A stretch of DNA of 64,000 bases from Metabacillus sp. B2-18 (lineage in GTDB: Bacteria; Bacillota; Bacilli; Bacillales; Bacillaceae), in contig NZ_CP088245.1 of the NCBI RefSeq assembly GCF_021117275.1, positions 2,827,501 to 2,891,500 of the forward strand, read 5' to 3'. The position numbers and the translations under genes were made by a program. The notes under the pieces are model-generated. The model made no database searches, was not told the origin of the DNA, and saw nothing but the letters and a program-made list of their open reading frames with translations. Of this stretch, positions 35,218 through 43,109 are shown piece after piece. Every line of letters begins with the position of its first letter. The first letter of the stretch is position 1.

Positions 35218-36357
35218 TTAGCATCCAATTTGCTTTGCGATAACCATTCGTTGAACCTCTGATGTCCCTTCACCAATTTCTAATAATTTTGCATCACGGA
35301 AAAACCGCTCTACTTGGTATTCCTTCATGTAGCCATAACCACCATGAATTTGAATCGCCTGATCACATACTTTCATACAAATTTCGGAAGAAAATAACTT
35401 TGCCATGGCCGCTTCGGTTTTAAATCCTCTTCCTTTGTCTTTAAGCCATGCAGCTTTGTACACCATATTACGAGCAACCTCGATATTCATTGCCATATCA
35501 GCCAATTTAAATTGTATTGCCTGAAATTTTGATAAGTTTTTTCCAAACTGAGTACGATTTTTTGCATATTGAAGGGCTTTTTCATAGGCACCCTGTGCAA
35601 TACCAACTGCCATTGCACCAATTCCGATTCTTCCTCCATCAAGTGTAGCCAAAAATTGTTTATATCCGTTTCCTTCCACACCAAGAAGATTTTCCTTTGG
35701 AATCGTAACTTCTTCTAGTATTAATTCTGTTGTGTTTGATGCATGTAACCCCATTTTTTCGTAATTAGCTATTACCGTAAATCCTTCAGAATCTGTTGGG
35801 ACAAGAAAGGCACTAATACCATTTATCCCTTTTGTTCGATCTGTTACAGCTGTGATGGCCAAATTTTTTGCATAGCTTGCATTTGTAATAAAGCATTTTG
35901 AACCAGAAAGCTGCCACTCATTTTCCTTTAATAAGGCTGTTGTCTGAGTGCCTGCTGCATCAGAGCCTGCGTTTGGCTCCGTTAAGCCAAAGGCACCTAA
36001 GTACTCACCTTTACATAATGGTGTGAGATAGTCTTCTTTCTGCTGTTCTGTTCCAAACATAAATATTGGGGCAGCACCTAACGAAATATGCGCAGAATAC
36101 GTTATACCTGTTGAAGCACATACTCTACTCAACTCCTCAACAACAATGGCAAAGCTAATTGTGTCAGCATCACCACCACCATATTGCTCAGGAAACGGTA
36201 AACCCATCATCCCTAATTTTGCTAACTGTTGAAAAATCTTCTCCGGAAATTCCCCCGAACGATCTCTTTCATCTGCTTCCGGGGCTACTTGTTCTTCAGC
36301 AAACTCATGAATCATGTGACGAATCATCTCTTGCTCTTTCGATAAGTCAAAATTCAT
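35218..36357 (-). CDS. Acyl-CoA dehydrogenase (isovaleryl-CoA type, YngJ-like)
   Basis: 379 residues, standard for the family. FGLTEPNAGSDAAGTQT (about 125-141) and WQLSGSKCFITNA (about 150-162) are FAD-proximal; RTQFGKNLSKFQAIQFKLADM and QIHGGYGYMKEY near the C-terminus are the classic signatures, and the catalytic Glu lies in LLEIGEGTSEVQR (about 360). The operon context fits isovaleryl-CoA dehydrogenase, the first committed step of leucine breakdown. ATG 36357 follows GAGGGGATTGAAG; an ORF extension upstream to 36468 overlaps the carboxylase beta gene and is not used. Confidence 0.9.
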   Translation of the reverse strand: MNFDLSKEQEMIRHMIHEFAEEQVAPEADERDRSGEFPEKIFQQLAKLGMMGLPFPEQYGGGDADTISFAIVVEELSRVCASTGITYSAHISLGAAPIFMFGTEQQKEDYLTPLCKGEYLGAFGLTEPNAGSDAAGTQTTALLKENEWQLSGSKCFITNASYAKNLAITAVTDRTKGINGISAFLVPTDSEGFTVIANYEKMGLHASNTTELILEEVTIPKENLLGVEGNGYKQFLATLDGGRIGIGAMAVGIAQGAYEKALQYAKNRTQFGKNLSKFQAIQFKLADMAMNIEVARNMVYKAAWLKDKGRGFKTEAAMAKLFSSEICMKVCDQAIQIHGGYGYMKEYQVERFFRDAKLLEIGEGTSEVQRMVIAKQIGC

Positions 36358-36403
36358 TTTTTCTTCAATCCCCTCTATTCTTGTGTTTTGAGCGATCCGA
36401 TGC

Positions 36404-37933
36404 TTATACGGGATAAACAGGATGCTTACGTGTTGAGAAAGTAACATACTTTGAACGATAAAGATCAAATCGTGTAATTAACTCATTTCTTAGTGAGTTG
36501 GCAGGAATAACTCCATCAATAATCATTTCAGAAGCCAACCGGTAAATATCAATGTTTTCACGATATTCATCTCGCTTTTCCTGAATAAATTGTGACCTTT
36601 CTTCCTCAGGAAGCTCGGCAATTTTATTTGCATAAACAGCATTTACTGCCGCTTCAGGCCCCATAACAGCAATTGATGCAGTCGGAAGCGCTAGGCAACA
36701 ATCTGGATCAAAAGCAGGACCTGCCATTGCATACAAACCTGCACCATATGCTTTACGAACGATAATCGATATTTTTGGAACTGTTGCCTCTGCCATAGCT
36801 GAAATCATTTTCGCTCCATGACGGATAATTCCGGCTCGTTCAACCTTTGTTCCAATCATAAAGCCAGGAATATCAGCTAAGAAAAGTAATGGAATATGAA
36901 AGGCATCACATAATGTAATAAATTTAGCCGCTTTATCAGCTGAATCATGAAATAAAACTCCGCCCTTTACACGCGGCTGATTGGCGATTATCCCAACCGG
37001 GTGACCATTCAATCGACAAAAGCCTGTAATAAGTTCTGGAGCAAACTTTTTCTTTATTTCAAAAAATGAATCAGCATCAATGATTCGTTCAATAAGATCG
37101 TACATATTAAAAGGTGCATTTTGGTTAGTAGGTATGATTTCTTCTAATGTTTTTTCAAAGGATTTTGGAGGTATCAAATCTAATTGTGGTGGTTTTTCTG
37201 TATAATTTGCTGGAAAAAATGAGAGATAATTGCGGGCTAATTCGATGGCTTCTTCTTCAGATTTTGCTAGTATATCTCCACAGCCTGATGTTGTGCAATG
37301 CATTTTTGCTCCACCCATTTCCTCGAGGGAGACTTTTTCACCAATCACCATTTCTGCCATTCGTGGAGAGCCTAAGTACATGGAGGCATTTCCGTCCACC
37401 ATAATTACAACATCACAAAAAGCTGGTATATAAGCTCCACCTGCTGCAGATGGTCCAAACAGAAGGCAAACTTGAGGAATTTTTCCGGACAGCTTTACTT
37501 GGTTATAAAAAATTCTTCCTGCTCCCCTTCGTCCAGGGAACATTTCCACTTGATCTGTAATCCTTGCTCCAGCTGAATCAACAAGATAAATCATCGGTAC
37601 TTTTAATTTTTCAGCCGTTTCTTGAATTCTAATCATTTTCTCTACTGTTCTTGCTCCCCAAGAACCAGCTTTAATTGTGGAGTCATTTGCCAATACACAA
37701 ACAGTCTGACCGTTTACTTTTCCCATTCCTGTTACAACACCATCTGCTGGTAATGTTTCATCTAAACAATTAGCAAACAGTCCGTCTTCTGTATCTAAAC
37801 CTTGATCAAATAATAATGCTAGTCTGTCCCTAACAAACAATTTACCTTTTTCTTTATTTTTTTCATGATATTTATCTGGTCCACCCTTTTTTATTTTTTC
37901 AAGTCTTTCTTGTAAGGATTTTTCAAGTGTCAC
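36404..37933 (-). CDS. yngE: Acyl-CoA carboxylase carboxyltransferase subunit (YngE-like)
   Basis: 509 residues. Carboxyltransferase domains with RDRLALLFDQG (about 45), the oxyanion region SAGARITDQVEMFPGRRGAGRIF (about 120), GPSAAGGAYIPAFCDVVIMVDG (about 160) and KAYGAGLYAMAGPAFDP (about 405). Together with the biotin carboxylase and 70-residue carrier it forms a split methylcrotonyl-CoA-type enzyme; propionyl-CoA carboxylase cannot be excluded by sequence alone. GTG 37933 has GGAGGG 7 nt upstream. It is followed by the dehydrogenase gene after 46 nt. Confidence 0.88.
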   Translation of the reverse strand: MTLEKSLQERLEKIKKGGPDKYHEKNKEKGKLFVRDRLALLFDQGLDTEDGLFANCLDETLPADGVVTGMGKVNGQTVCVLANDSTIKAGSWGARTVEKMIRIQETAEKLKVPMIYLVDSAGARITDQVEMFPGRRGAGRIFYNQVKLSGKIPQVCLLFGPSAAGGAYIPAFCDVVIMVDGNASMYLGSPRMAEMVIGEKVSLEEMGGAKMHCTTSGCGDILAKSEEEAIELARNYLSFFPANYTEKPPQLDLIPPKSFEKTLEEIIPTNQNAPFNMYDLIERIIDADSFFEIKKKFAPELITGFCRLNGHPVGIIANQPRVKGGVLFHDSADKAAKFITLCDAFHIPLLFLADIPGFMIGTKVERAGIIRHGAKMISAMAEATVPKISIIVRKAYGAGLYAMAGPAFDPDCCLALPTASIAVMGPEAAVNAVYANKIAELPEEERSQFIQEKRDEYRENIDIYRLASEMIIDGVIPANSLRNELITRFDLYRSKYVTFSTRKHPVYPV

Positions 37934-37964
37934 AGTTGCTCCCTCCATTTTCAGATTCATAGAG

Positions 37965-38870
37965 TTATGATTGCATTGCTTGATATACTTGTAGGCTATG
38001 ACTGGCTAATGACCGTCCGATTTTTTCTTGAATAAATAAAGCAGCATTGTGGATTTTATCCTTAGATATACCTGTTTCTATTTCCATTCCTTCTAACATA
38101 TATAGTAAATCATCTGTTGCTACATTTCCCGATGCACCCGGTGCATAGGGACACCCTCCAAGGCCTCCTATAGAACTGTCAAATCGAGTAATCCCTAAAT
38201 TCAAGGAAGCGGTTACATTCGCGAGCGCAGTTCCTCTTGTATCATGAAAATGCATCGCTAGTTTATCCGAATGAAACCTTTTTAACATCTCGGTGGTAAT
38301 CTCTTGTACTTGTTTGGGAGTAGTAACACCAATTGTATCACCTAAAGATACTTCATAAACTCCCATTTCAAATAACTCTTCACAAATGCGCATTGTTTTT
38401 TGTACAGAAACATGACCCTCATATGGACATCCAAAAACAGTTGATATATAGCCTCTAACTGATTTTCCGGAAGATAGAGACTCTTGTACAACATCAGTAA
38501 GAATAGTTAAAGTCTCATTTATTGATTTGTTAATGTTTTTTCGATTATGTGTTTCACTTGCAGAAAGAAAGATAGATACTTCATCTATGTTTGCATCAAG
38601 TGCCTTTTCAAGACCCTTTTGATTTGGAACAAGTGCAGCATAAGTTACACCTTCAACTCGTTCGATTCCTTTTGCAACAGAGTACGCATCAGCTAAAGCT
38701 GGAATCCACTTTGGGTGAACAAATGATGTAATTTCAATATAAGATAATCCTGTATGTGAAAGTTGATTAATCCATTGTATTTTATCTTCAGTTGAAATAA
38801 ATTTCTTCTCATTTTGTAAGCCATCACGAGGGCCAACTTCCTTAATTGAAACTGATAGTGGCCACTTCAC
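37965..38870 (-). CDS. yngG: Hydroxymethylglutaryl-CoA lyase (YngG-like)
   Basis: 301 residues. The HMG-CoA lyase TIM barrel shows KEVGPRDGLQNEKKF (metal and substrate loop), FVHPKWIPALADA, SLGDTIGVTTP, and GLGGCPYAPGASGNVATDDL (the catalytic Cys loop). It splits HMG-CoA into acetyl-CoA and acetoacetate. GTG 38870 has AAAGGAGG 7 nt upstream; a TTG one codon earlier is too close. Second gene of the operon. Confidence 0.9.
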   Translation of the reverse strand: MKWPLSVSIKEVGPRDGLQNEKKFISTEDKIQWINQLSHTGLSYIEITSFVHPKWIPALADAYSVAKGIERVEGVTYAALVPNQKGLEKALDANIDEVSIFLSASETHNRKNINKSINETLTILTDVVQESLSSGKSVRGYISTVFGCPYEGHVSVQKTMRICEELFEMGVYEVSLGDTIGVTTPKQVQEITTEMLKRFHSDKLAMHFHDTRGTALANVTASLNLGITRFDSSIGGLGGCPYAPGASGNVATDDLLYMLEGMEIETGISKDKIHNAALFIQEKIGRSLASHSLQVYQAMQS

Positions 38871-38885
38871 CAAATTTCCTCCTTT

Positions 38886-39098
38886 CTATTCATATTCAAC
38901 CAATACATCACCCTCGTTGACAAAATCACCTTCGTTTACATTAATTCTTTTTATCAGTCCACTTTCTTCAGCGCTTATCGGAATTTCCATTTTCATGGAT
39001 TCTAAAATCACCACATCTTGACCTTCTGCAACGTCTTCCCCAACCTTGACTAGTATTTTCCAAACGCTTCCGGCCATATTTGCTTGTATGTGACTCAA
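38886..39098 (-). CDS. yngHB: Small biotinyl carrier protein (YngHB-like)
   Basis: 70 residues: essentially one biotinyl domain with the lysine motif LESMKMEIP (biotinylated Lys about residue 35), NMAGSVWKILVKVGEDVAEG before it and NEGDFVNEGDVLVEYE after. The start TTG 39098 has GGGAGGG 7 nt upstream, whereas the frame's earlier ATG would add 23 unrelated residues. First gene of the operon. A palindrome TTGAATTTCAA lies about 85 nt upstream (39182-39192) and could be an operator; no FadR box or cre was seen. Confidence 0.85.
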   Translation of the reverse strand: MSHIQANMAGSVWKILVKVGEDVAEGQDVVILESMKMEIPISAEESGLIKRINVNEGDFVNEGDVLVEYE

Positions 39099-39226
39099 AA
39101 GTAATCCCTCCCACCTACTTAATGGCATATTAATGCCTATTACTATCCTATTCGCATAAAAATTCACTTATAATCGGATATTTGAATTTCAATTATTTAG
39201 AAAAATCAGTTTTTGTCTACAGTGAT

Positions 39227-39256
39227 GAAAAAAGCCAACACATCATGTATTGGCTT
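39227..39256 (-). terminator. Intrinsic terminator of yueI
   Basis: AAGCCAATACA pairs with TGTGTTGGCTT (one G-U pair) around TGA, followed by TTTTTT on the minus strand; it begins at the stop codon. Confidence 0.88.
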
Positions 39257-39689
39257 AAAATAATTTCTTAAAAAACTGAACAAGGTGATTTTCATCAGTA
39301 TCTTGTTCAGGGGTTTGTGAATTCTCTTTTTTTGTTATGTATATATTCTCCTTATCAATAGCATAATCAAAGGCTAAAACAAGTCCTAAATCAGTATCAT
39401 GCTCTTTATCTGTTGATATAAGATACTTATTCCCAACATTATTTGCAAGCTTAATATAGTCAGACAAATACGTATAATTCATCTTTCCATTGAGAAATAA
39501 TGTTGCTTCTTTATTTTGTTTCATTAACTCTTCCACTTCAGAATAGGTGCCTTTTTCTCTAACTTGAGATTGTGTTAAGGCAACAACGACTCTTTCTCTT
39601 AAGGTGCCAAGAAATTTCCTTCGTTCATCTGGATTGATTTCACGAGGACCAGTGATTCCTTGTTGAATGTATTCGTCTATACGATCCAA
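39255..39689 (-). CDS. yueI: YueI family protein (DUF1694)
   Basis: 144 residues. Conserved family stretches are DRIDEYIQQGITG, INPDERRKFLGTLRERVVVALTQSQV, YSEVEELMKQNKEATLFLNGKMNY and TDLGLVLAFD; B. subtilis YueI has about 132 residues. The TTG at 39689 is 7 nt from GGAGG and puts the start at the family's N-terminus; upstream codons to 39773 look like extended, non-family sequence. Function unknown. Confidence 0.85.
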   Translation of the reverse strand: MDRIDEYIQQGITGPREINPDERRKFLGTLRERVVVALTQSQVREKGTYSEVEELMKQNKEATLFLNGKMNYTYLSDYIKLANNVGNKYLISTDKEHDTDLGLVLAFDYAIDKENIYITKKENSQTPEQDTDENHLVQFFKKLF

Positions 39690-39831
39690 ACGTTTCCCTC
39701 CCTCTATAAATGTTGATTTATCAACGGTTTGACCCGTTGGCGGAGTGTCAAAAAAATATTTATCGACACGCATCCTAATAAATTTTTCATATTTTGTGAA
39801 ACTATTCCAATGTATGGGTACGCTACGCGGT

Positions 39832-39859
39832 CACTACTGGATAATGATGGTAAGTAGTG
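39832..39859. repeat. Inverted repeat in the non-coding end of the IS110 element
   Basis: CACTACT and AGTAGTG flank a 14-nt loop. It lies close to the estimated right end and is a candidate stem of a guide RNA; no other support. Confidence 0.4.
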
Positions 39860-40076
39860 CTCTGGAATTATGCGATGCACAATGGATCTCTGCGTAGCTT
39901 ATGATGACGTACCCTCCCATGTCTCTGGGCATCTATGTGCCTACATTCCTTCGTTCGGTCTAGTCATAAGGCAGAGGCTAGCGAAGCTCCTTTAGGGACT
40001 CGAGGTCGGATGGGAAAAATAGTGCCAGCTTCTCCGTGTCATCCTGTTGTCTAGGTCTATTAGGGGATGTAGAACT

Positions 40077-41354
40077 TTACATAGCCTCTGCGAGACTAGG
40101 AATATCCTTCATCATTCGCTGTGCGTCAAAAGCTTTGTGCTTTGTACTTATTCCATGTAAGACTTTTATTAGTTTTCCGCATAGAACCACAATAGATTGC
40201 TTCTTCCGTAACGGGTTAACCTTACGGTTAGTGTAATATTCATGCAGCTTTCGAAAGGCTTCATTATGGCGAACCATTGGCATCATCACTCGGAAAAGGA
40301 GGGCACGAAGCTTTCTTCTTCCCCGTTTGGAGATATGTTTTTGCCCTTTGTGCTGGCCGGAAGAGTTTTCACGTAAAGTTAATCCCGCAAGTTTAATGAT
40401 TTGGCGTGGATCTTCATAGTGTGAAAAGCTACCGATTTCGGCCAACAAATCAACGATTGTGGTATCGCCGAGTCCTTGAACCGTTGAGAGCCATTCGTAC
40501 TCTACAGACGTTTGTACAAGCGTAACTAATTGCTGTGTAATGCTTTCAATTTCTTGTTCCAACTGGTTGTAACGGCGAACGAGCGTGGCAATTTCAATAC
40601 GGGCCATCTCACGTCCTTCTGTTACTCCGATGGAGTTAGAACTGACTTCAATAAGTTGTATTGCTTTTGGTCGTTGGGGAGATTTTAGCCCCTCAACCTG
40701 TCGGTAAAGCGATAAGACTTCATCTGGCTGCTTTTGAAATAGATCACTTGGAAATGGAGTACATTCAAGTACTGCCAGAGCCATTTTCCCGAATGACGGA
40801 AACACCTGAGTGAATTCTGGAAAATATCGATCTAACCAGCGAATCATCATATTTTTGACAGCACCAAATTCCTCTGTCAACTTACCTCTAAATGTTGACC
40901 CAACACGAAGTTCCGCCTCAATGTCTTTCAAAATACGTGGATAACTAAAGCGTCCATCTTTTATGAGACGAGCGATCACCAGTGCATCCTTGCGGTCATG
41001 TTTGGTTGGTAAATTGTCGTCCAACTCTTTTGAACGCTTGACGTGCAAAGGATTAGCCATTGCGAGGGGAATGCCTCGTTCATCAAGGAAATAGGCTAAA
41101 TTAAGCCAGTAATGGCCAGTAGGTTCAATCCCTACGATGACTTCTGTTTTTTCGTGTTCTTTCATCGCAGTTAGAATACGATGATAAAAATGCTGGAAAC
41201 CATCATTAGACTGTAATACAGAAAATGATTTTTGGAGCACTCTCCCACGATCATCTACAAAGCAGGCGAAATGTTTTCGCTTCGCAATGTCGATTCCGAC
41301 AACGAGTGTTTTTTCAGTGACTTGATTTATTTTATGGTTTTGTTTAAAATCCAT
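40077..41354 (-). CDS. IS110-family transposase (IS1111-like), intact
   Basis: 425 residues. The N-terminal DEDD RuvC-like domain is visible: GIDIAKRKHFACFV (first Asp), VIVGIEPTGHYW (Glu), and NLPTKHDRKDALVIARL (Asp pair). The C-terminal transposase domain has VQGLGDTTIVDLLAEIGSFSHYEDPRQII and KHISKRGRRKLRALLFR, with a Ser likely to be the second nucleophile near GENSSGQHKG. ATG 41354 follows AAGGAGG by 8 nt. Full length and no frameshift, so potentially active. Confidence 0.93.
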   Translation of the reverse strand: MDFKQNHKINQVTEKTLVVGIDIAKRKHFACFVDDRGRVLQKSFSVLQSNDGFQHFYHRILTAMKEHEKTEVIVGIEPTGHYWLNLAYFLDERGIPLAMANPLHVKRSKELDDNLPTKHDRKDALVIARLIKDGRFSYPRILKDIEAELRVGSTFRGKLTEEFGAVKNMMIRWLDRYFPEFTQVFPSFGKMALAVLECTPFPSDLFQKQPDEVLSLYRQVEGLKSPQRPKAIQLIEVSSNSIGVTEGREMARIEIATLVRRYNQLEQEIESITQQLVTLVQTSVEYEWLSTVQGLGDTTIVDLLAEIGSFSHYEDPRQIIKLAGLTLRENSSGQHKGQKHISKRGRRKLRALLFRVMMPMVRHNEAFRKLHEYYTNRKVNPLRKKQSIVVLCGKLIKVLHGISTKHKAFDAQRMMKDIPSLAEAM

Positions 41355-41670
41355 TATGGAGTCCTCCTTGGTTAACAAATTAGGGGTCAATTTCTGCAGA
41401 TTTTGACACCCCGTATCATACCAAGAGGGCTCTTTTTTGTTCAAGTCCCCGAAAATCCTTCTAACAGGAATGCTCCTTTTTTTCTTTTTATTTAGTGTAT
41501 CCTATTTTTCTATATAAAAAAAAGATGTGGTTTGGATGATCGATTATTTAGTTTACCATAATATTTTTACGTTAAACTCGTTTGCTGTGTGAAAGACGTT
41601 TTATTTGCTACTCAAGATTTTTATAAATTTGGGTGATGAGAGACATTGCACAGGTGTATTACTTTACTTT

Positions 41671-41790
41671 TGTCGTTCATACCGGCTATGAACGACACTA
41701 CCCCAGAGCTCCCCTTTTCTTTTGTCGTTCATATCGCTTATGAACGACACCATCCTCGCTCTTCCAGTACTTTTGTCGCTCATCAATCAA
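41671..41790. repeat. Second hairpin array with 52-nt period
   Basis: Two full hairpins, TGTCGTTCATA-5 nt-TATGAACGACA (41671-41697 and 41723-41749), spaced exactly 52 nt apart, then a decayed third (TGTCGCTCAT, 41774). Stems are perfect 11-bp; each is followed by a 25-nt pyrimidine-rich spacer. The hairpin length (27 nt) and the period equal those of the array at 8516-9149 although the stem sequences differ. It directly follows the ArsA gene's stop codon. The gap 41445-41670 otherwise shows nothing beyond the IS end. Confidence 0.9.
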
Positions 41791-41800
41791 TCATTCCACT

Positions 41801-42742
41801 TTATGTTGTTTTTAAATGGTTGTTCAAGTATGTTGCAAAGCTTTTTAAAAGTTCCAAAGAATTAATATCTGTTTCAAACAAAGGGATATAATGCTTATCC
41901 TGCTGGGCAAACTCTTTTTCAATCCAAGTAAGATAATCTTGTTCATTTTTCTTTCTTTTTTGCCAAAAATCTCCCTCAACGTCTTGTGATAGAATTTTAT
42001 TGATAAAAAGAGTGCTAACATGTAAATCATGATCAGCTAGCGTTTTGACGGCTTTAGACGTTTCTATGATTGATAATCGTTCTGGGTTTAAAATAAAGAT
42101 AAAGCCTGTCTTATTCTTGTTTAGAAGAATTTTTCTCACATTCATAAAACGTGTTTTACGCTGTTGAAGAACTTGAAAAACAGGATCTTCGACTGGCTCA
42201 CCATCATTCAAGAGCTGTGTATAGGTATCATTTCGCTTTTTTCTCCGCTCAAGCATTCCATCAATCCACACGCTCATAAGCTCAGGAAGTGTTAATAATC
42301 TTAACGTATGCCCGGTTGGAGCTGTATCAAAGATTATTCGATCATATGCTTTTCCCTCATCAAGGATAATGGAAACAATACGGTCAAATAATGATGCCTC
42401 CTCAGCACCTGGCGCCGAACTTGCAGCATCAATCTGCCGGTATACCTCTTGTTGCATATGTGACTTTACAACACCACGTATGTTTTCCTTAACCTTTTTA
42501 ATATAGTTGCTTGTTTCAATAGATGGGTCAATTTCAAGCGCATCCAAACCCGGATACACTTGAATTGGATCATTTTTAAGAGTTTTGTGAAAAATATCAC
42601 CAACATTATGTGCTGGATCAGTTGACACTAATAAGGTTTTTTCCCCAAGATTTGCAAGCATTAAGGCGATTGCTGCCGCACTTGTTGATTTTCCAACACC
42701 GCCTTTGCCACCAACAAACAAGATTTTTTCTTCCTTAATCAT
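41801..42742 (-). CDS. ArsA-type P-loop ATPase
   Basis: 313 residues. Deviant Walker A KGGVGKSTSAAAIAL (about 11-25) and the switch regions VSTDPAHNVGDIF (about 40-52) and FDTAPTGHTLRLL (about 135-147) are those of the ArsA/GET3 family. It lacks the Cys residues and second half of arsenite pumps, so it is a single-domain type; arsenite transport is unlikely and no arsB or arsR is nearby. It follows the Cys-Cys small protein gene, with whose end its ribosome site overlaps. ATG 42742 follows GGGGGAAG. Confidence 0.88.
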   Translation of the reverse strand: MIKEEKILFVGGKGGVGKSTSAAAIALMLANLGEKTLLVSTDPAHNVGDIFHKTLKNDPIQVYPGLDALEIDPSIETSNYIKKVKENIRGVVKSHMQQEVYRQIDAASSAPGAEEASLFDRIVSIILDEGKAYDRIIFDTAPTGHTLRLLTLPELMSVWIDGMLERRKKRNDTYTQLLNDGEPVEDPVFQVLQQRKTRFMNVRKILLNKNKTGFIFILNPERLSIIETSKAVKTLADHDLHVSTLFINKILSQDVEGDFWQKRKKNEQDYLTWIEKEFAQQDKHYIPLFETDINSLELLKSFATYLNNHLKTT

Positions 42743-42752
42743 TAGCTTCCCC

Positions 42753-43016
42753 CTAGCAACATCGTATTCCATCTAATGGAGACTTCTCCATTCCCATTCG
42801 CAAGTGCCAATCATGAAATTTTTCAATTATATAAGGATAAAGCTCAAGCGTGTAGTAAAACGCTGGATTTGGAAGACCTAATGTTTCCGATAAACAAAGA
42901 AATAAAAACAAATCATCTTCATCTCTAAGTTCTCTTGCTATTTCCGTTCGATGTTGAACAGAGAGAATATCGTCATATAGCTGAAGTATTTTCTTAATGG
43001 AGGAAAGTCCTATCAC
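42753..43016 (-). CDS. Small protein ending in Cys-Cys, ArsA partner (cory-CC-star-like)
   Basis: 87 residues, helical and acidic at the start, then ETLGLPNPAFYYTLELYPYIIEKFHDWHLRMGMEKSPL and the C-terminal GIRCC directly before the stop. Genes of this type, encoding a short protein whose last two residues are Cys, are annotated by NCBI as cory-CC-star and occur next to ArsA-like ATPases (recalled from memory, not checked). GTG 43016 follows AGGTGA by 6 nt. The ORF end and ArsA start are 10 nt apart, so they are one operon. Confidence 0.75.
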   Translation of the reverse strand: MIGLSSIKKILQLYDDILSVQHRTEIARELRDEDDLFLFLCLSETLGLPNPAFYYTLELYPYIIEKFHDWHLRMGMEKSPLDGIRCC

Positions 43017-43109
43017 ATGTACTCACCTGCTTTTTTCTAATCTAATATTTTCATCTAATAATCTATAACCAACTAGGGAACCCTCAGAAAAGGTTCCCCT
43101 ATCAACATA

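Larger units (their letters stand above)
39800..41460 (-). mobile_element. IS110-family insertion sequence (ends approximate)
   Basis: Contains one intact transposase gene (40077-41354), a promoter with -35 TTGAAC and -10 TATGAT about 60-95 nt before it, and about 275 nt of non-coding DNA downstream of the transposase. The base composition is clearly more GC-rich than its surroundings, which marks it as acquired. No terminal inverted repeat was found, consistent with IS110-family elements, so the borders are estimates. It lies between yueI and the array 2/ArsA region. The 3' non-coding stretch may encode the guide (bridge/seek) RNA. Confidence 0.85.

Noticed and set aside
41801..42742. Arsenite pump operon
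   Set aside because: The ATPase is single-domain, lacks the arsenite-binding Cys region and has no arsB, arsR or arsC nearby.
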